8,129 nucleotides of DNA from Ornithomonoglobus_A sp034090805 (GTDB taxonomy: Bacteria > Bacillota > Clostridia > UBA1381): the NCBI GenBank assembly GCA_034090805.1, contig JAXDRV010000018.1, positions 1-8,129 of the forward strand, given 5' to 3'. Positions 6,248-8,129 of this stretch are shown one piece after another. The position numbers and the translations under genes are program-made. Below the pieces are notes generated by a model. The model did not search any database. It was not told where the DNA came from and saw only the letters and a program-made list of their open reading frames with translations. The stretch's first letter is position 1; every line of letters starts with the position of its first letter.

Positions 6248-8062
6248 ATGAAACGGACAAAGGAAATTATGAAAAAACTTATTTGCGCAGGCTTATCCGC
6301 TTGCGTGATACTGCCGGCGGCGGGTATTACGTCATTTGCCGCAGACAGCGATTATTGGCGGTATACCGTAACGTACGGTGACGACAAGTGGAAAACTGCT
6401 GCTGAGACAGATGACAGTAGAGTCCATATAGACTATACAAACATCATAAGCGGCTTGAACACAGCAAAACAATATTTTGATGTTACAAACGAGACTGTGG
6501 GCAGTGTTTCGGACGATGTGAGCAAGCATACGGTTGTTTTTGAAAAAAAGCTTGCCAATACCGATACAGCTCCAAATGTAACAAATGGCACGATAAGCAT
6601 TTCGGATAAAAGTATAAGTAATACAGATGGGATTGTAAGATACAATTTTGATTTTAAGCCTTTGAATCATATAGATAACTGGAATGTCAGAACACTTAAA
6701 GTCAGATTTAATCCCGGTGGCAGTACAAATCCTTTGTATCATTATTCTCTTCTGGTGGATTGTCTTGGAAACACAAACAATGGTGACAGCCAGGTTACTT
6801 TAGCGGTCGGCAATTTCGATAATGGTGCGGGTCAAGGATATAATGACGATATTACATCAGGGAAGAACGGTGGATGGCACAGCTTAAACAAATGGTATCG
6901 TTATTATGTTGAGGCTGAAACCGCAAGCAATAAAATAACCGTAGGTATAAAATGCCTTGATGATGACAGTACCGTTGTCGAAAAAGTTATAACAGATGTA
7001 GCGGAAGGCGGTATGCCAACAGCAAATGCAAGTATTCTGGCAACAGTGCAGTCTGATGCGGTAAGCTTTGAGTTTAAAGAAAGTGATAAAATTAAATATA
7101 CATTAACAGAGACAGGCGAGCCGTTGTTTACTCAAAAGACAAACACAAGCTGCACAGACTCATATTTGAAGCTTACGGCAAAGGATGCTTATTCTTCCGC
7201 AACGGGGGATTCTTCCAATTATCTTACTGTTACAAGTGGCGGCAAGAGCTTATGCTATACCTCCGGTGTTTATGATTATTCAATGCTGTTTAAGGTGGGC
7301 AAGCGTACCGATGATATAAGCAATAAATTGCTTATGTCTGCAAGAATGGCAAACAACGTGACATGGAATTATGCCCTTAAGGTCGTGGGACTCAACAACA
7401 GTCAAAGAGAAAATTCCATGTGCATAGGCTTGGGCGGTGTTGACAGTGATAATGAAAATATGCAGACCGGATACAATAACTGGACAACTGCCGATGCATG
7501 GTATAAGTATCATATCAATATCAACTATTATACGAATACGGTTACAGTCGGAGTAACAAATATGTCAACAGGGGAAGAGGTGTTTACACCGTATGTAACA
7601 ACCTTTGACCCGGTTAAATATCCTGCTCTTAGTACAGCTGTAACTACGAGTATTCACAGATACGGCGCTGACTATGCGATAGATGATGTTACAGACAGCA
7701 GAGATATATTCATATATAAGGATGCCGCAATAACGGCGGATGATACGAATGTTACCGCAACAGTACAGTTTGCAAACGATGTTTTGGGAGGTGCTTACAA
7801 CCCGCCGTACAATGGTACGGGACATGAGCCGATGCTCATCCTTGCAACATATGACAAAGACGGCAGGCTGATAAATGTAAATTCAGTAAAGCCTACCATT
7901 ACCAATACAAAAGGCAGCACAGGAGCTGTAACATGGAATGAAGTCACCGTATCGGTTAATAAGGAAGATAACTACAGCTATGCCAGGGCTTATCTTTGGA
8001 AATCACTGACAGACGGAATAATCCCGTTCTGTAACGAGGTATTCACCACAGTACAGGAATAA
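6248..8062 (+). CDS. Secreted protein with two related beta-rich modules and a CAZyme-associated C-terminal module; function unknown
   Basis: ATG 6248 is chosen because AGGAGGT ends 7 bases before it; an in-frame ATG at 6269 (residue 8) is a weaker alternative. Residues 1-32 are a signal peptide ending in SFA or SFAA. Residues about 40-275 and 285-491 look like copies of one beta-sandwich module. YHYSLLVDCLG aligns with WNYALKVVGLN, and WYRYYVEAETASNKITVGIK with WYKYHININYYTNTVTVGVT; Trp216 and Trp418 are 202 residues apart. The W-Y-x-Y...T-V-x-V-G-V pattern suggests a concanavalin/LamG-like jelly roll, but this is unproven. Residues about 494-604 contain LILATYDKDGRLINVNS and YARAYLWKSL...P, a pattern common at the ends of clostridial carbohydrate-active proteins. 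No catalytic domain, membrane anchor or cell-wall sorting signal is recognised. A glycan-binding role is a guess from context. It has its own promoter and terminator. Confidence 0.88.
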   Translation: MKRTKEIMKKLICAGLSACVILPAAGITSFAADSDYWRYTVTYGDDKWKTAAETDDSRVHIDYTNIISGLNTAKQYFDVTNETVGSVSDDVSKHTVVFEKKLANTDTAPNVTNGTISISDKSISNTDGIVRYNFDFKPLNHIDNWNVRTLKVRFNPGGSTNPLYHYSLLVDCLGNTNNGDSQVTLAVGNFDNGAGQGYNDDITSGKNGGWHSLNKWYRYYVEAETASNKITVGIKCLDDDSTVVEKVITDVAEGGMPTANASILATVQSDAVSFEFKESDKIKYTLTETGEPLFTQKTNTSCTDSYLKLTAKDAYSSATGDSSNYLTVTSGGKSLCYTSGVYDYSMLFKVGKRTDDISNKLLMSARMANNVTWNYALKVVGLNNSQRENSMCIGLGGVDSDNENMQTGYNNWTTADAWYKYHININYYTNTVTVGVTNMSTGEEVFTPYVTTFDPVKYPALSTAVTTSIHRYGADYAIDDVTDSRDIFIYKDAAITADDTNVTATVQFANDVLGGAYNPPYNGTGHEPMLILATYDKDGRLINVNSVKPTITNTKGSTGAVTWNEVTVSVNKEDNYSYARAYLWKSLTDGIIPFCNEVFTTVQE

Positions 8063-8077
8063 AATAAGAAAGGGTGT

Positions 8078-8104
8078 CGCCCCGAACGTATATCGTTCGG
8101 GGCG
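8078..8104 (+). terminator. Intrinsic terminator of the 604-residue protein gene
   Basis: Perfect 11-bp GC-rich stem CGCCCCGAACG (8078-8088) / CGTTCGGGGCG (8094-8104) with loop TATAT, 15 bases after the stop at 8062. It is followed by GTATATTT, a short and imperfect T-rich tail. The strong stem and position support an intrinsic terminator; the weak tail is the only reservation. The remaining 25 bases of the window hold nothing recognisable. Confidence 0.85.
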
Positions 8105-8129
8105 GTATATTTGGAAATGGATATGAAAA

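Noticed and set aside
6293..6304. Lipobox-like L-S-A-C (Cys19) in the signal peptide of the 604-residue protein
   Set aside because: The hydrophobic stretch continues well past the Cys to a good SFA signal peptidase I site, and the core before the Cys would be very short; an ordinary secreted protein is more likely, though a lipoprotein is not excluded.
6139..6381. Plus-strand open frame overlapping the start of the 604-residue protein gene
   Set aside because: It contains the promoter and ribosome binding site of the real gene, has no good Shine-Dalgarno of its own, and its protein resembles nothing known.

Overview
The window looks like a polysaccharide-degradation locus from an anaerobic, gut-type member of the Clostridia (Bacillota). 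The evidence is moderate-to-low GC, strong AGGAGG-type ribosome binding sites, Gram-positive-style Sec signal peptides ending in AFA/SFA, and large multi-modular secreted proteins, one carrying a copper-amine-oxidase-N-like domain. The species cannot be named from this sequence. All four genes are on the + strand.

Layout. Positions 2-562 hold the C-terminal end of a protein that starts outside the window and finishes in a CBM9-like sugar-binding module. Twenty bases later a 1391-residue secreted glycosidase begins (583-4758). It consists of a signal peptide, a copper-amine-oxidase-N-like domain, two related carbohydrate-binding modules in tandem, a beta-sandwich linker, a clan GH-A TIM barrel with candidate catalytic Glu839 and Glu938, a C-terminal CBM9-like module and a charged tail. 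A 91-base gap with two perfect hairpins separates it from a cytoplasmic GH1 beta-glycosidase (4850-6106). A 141-base gap follows, with a good sigma-A-type promoter (TTATCA, 17 bp, TGATATAAT). That promoter appears to drive a 604-residue secreted protein made of two related beta-rich modules plus a C-terminal module of a type seen in clostridial carbohydrate-active proteins (6248-8062). A GC-rich hairpin terminator closes this unit at 8078-8104.

How the genes may work together (inference). The secreted proteins would bind and cut a plant or host glycan outside the cell. Short beta-linked oligosaccharides would be imported by a transporter not in this window, and the GH1 enzyme would split them inside the cell. 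The first three genes look co-transcribed, with the intercistronic hairpins possibly setting different expression levels. The last gene is probably a separate transcription unit. No RNA genes, mobile elements, CRISPR arrays, transporters or regulators were seen. The least explained parts are the GH-A domain, which I could not place in a numbered family, and the 604-residue protein, which has no catalytic domain I can recognise.
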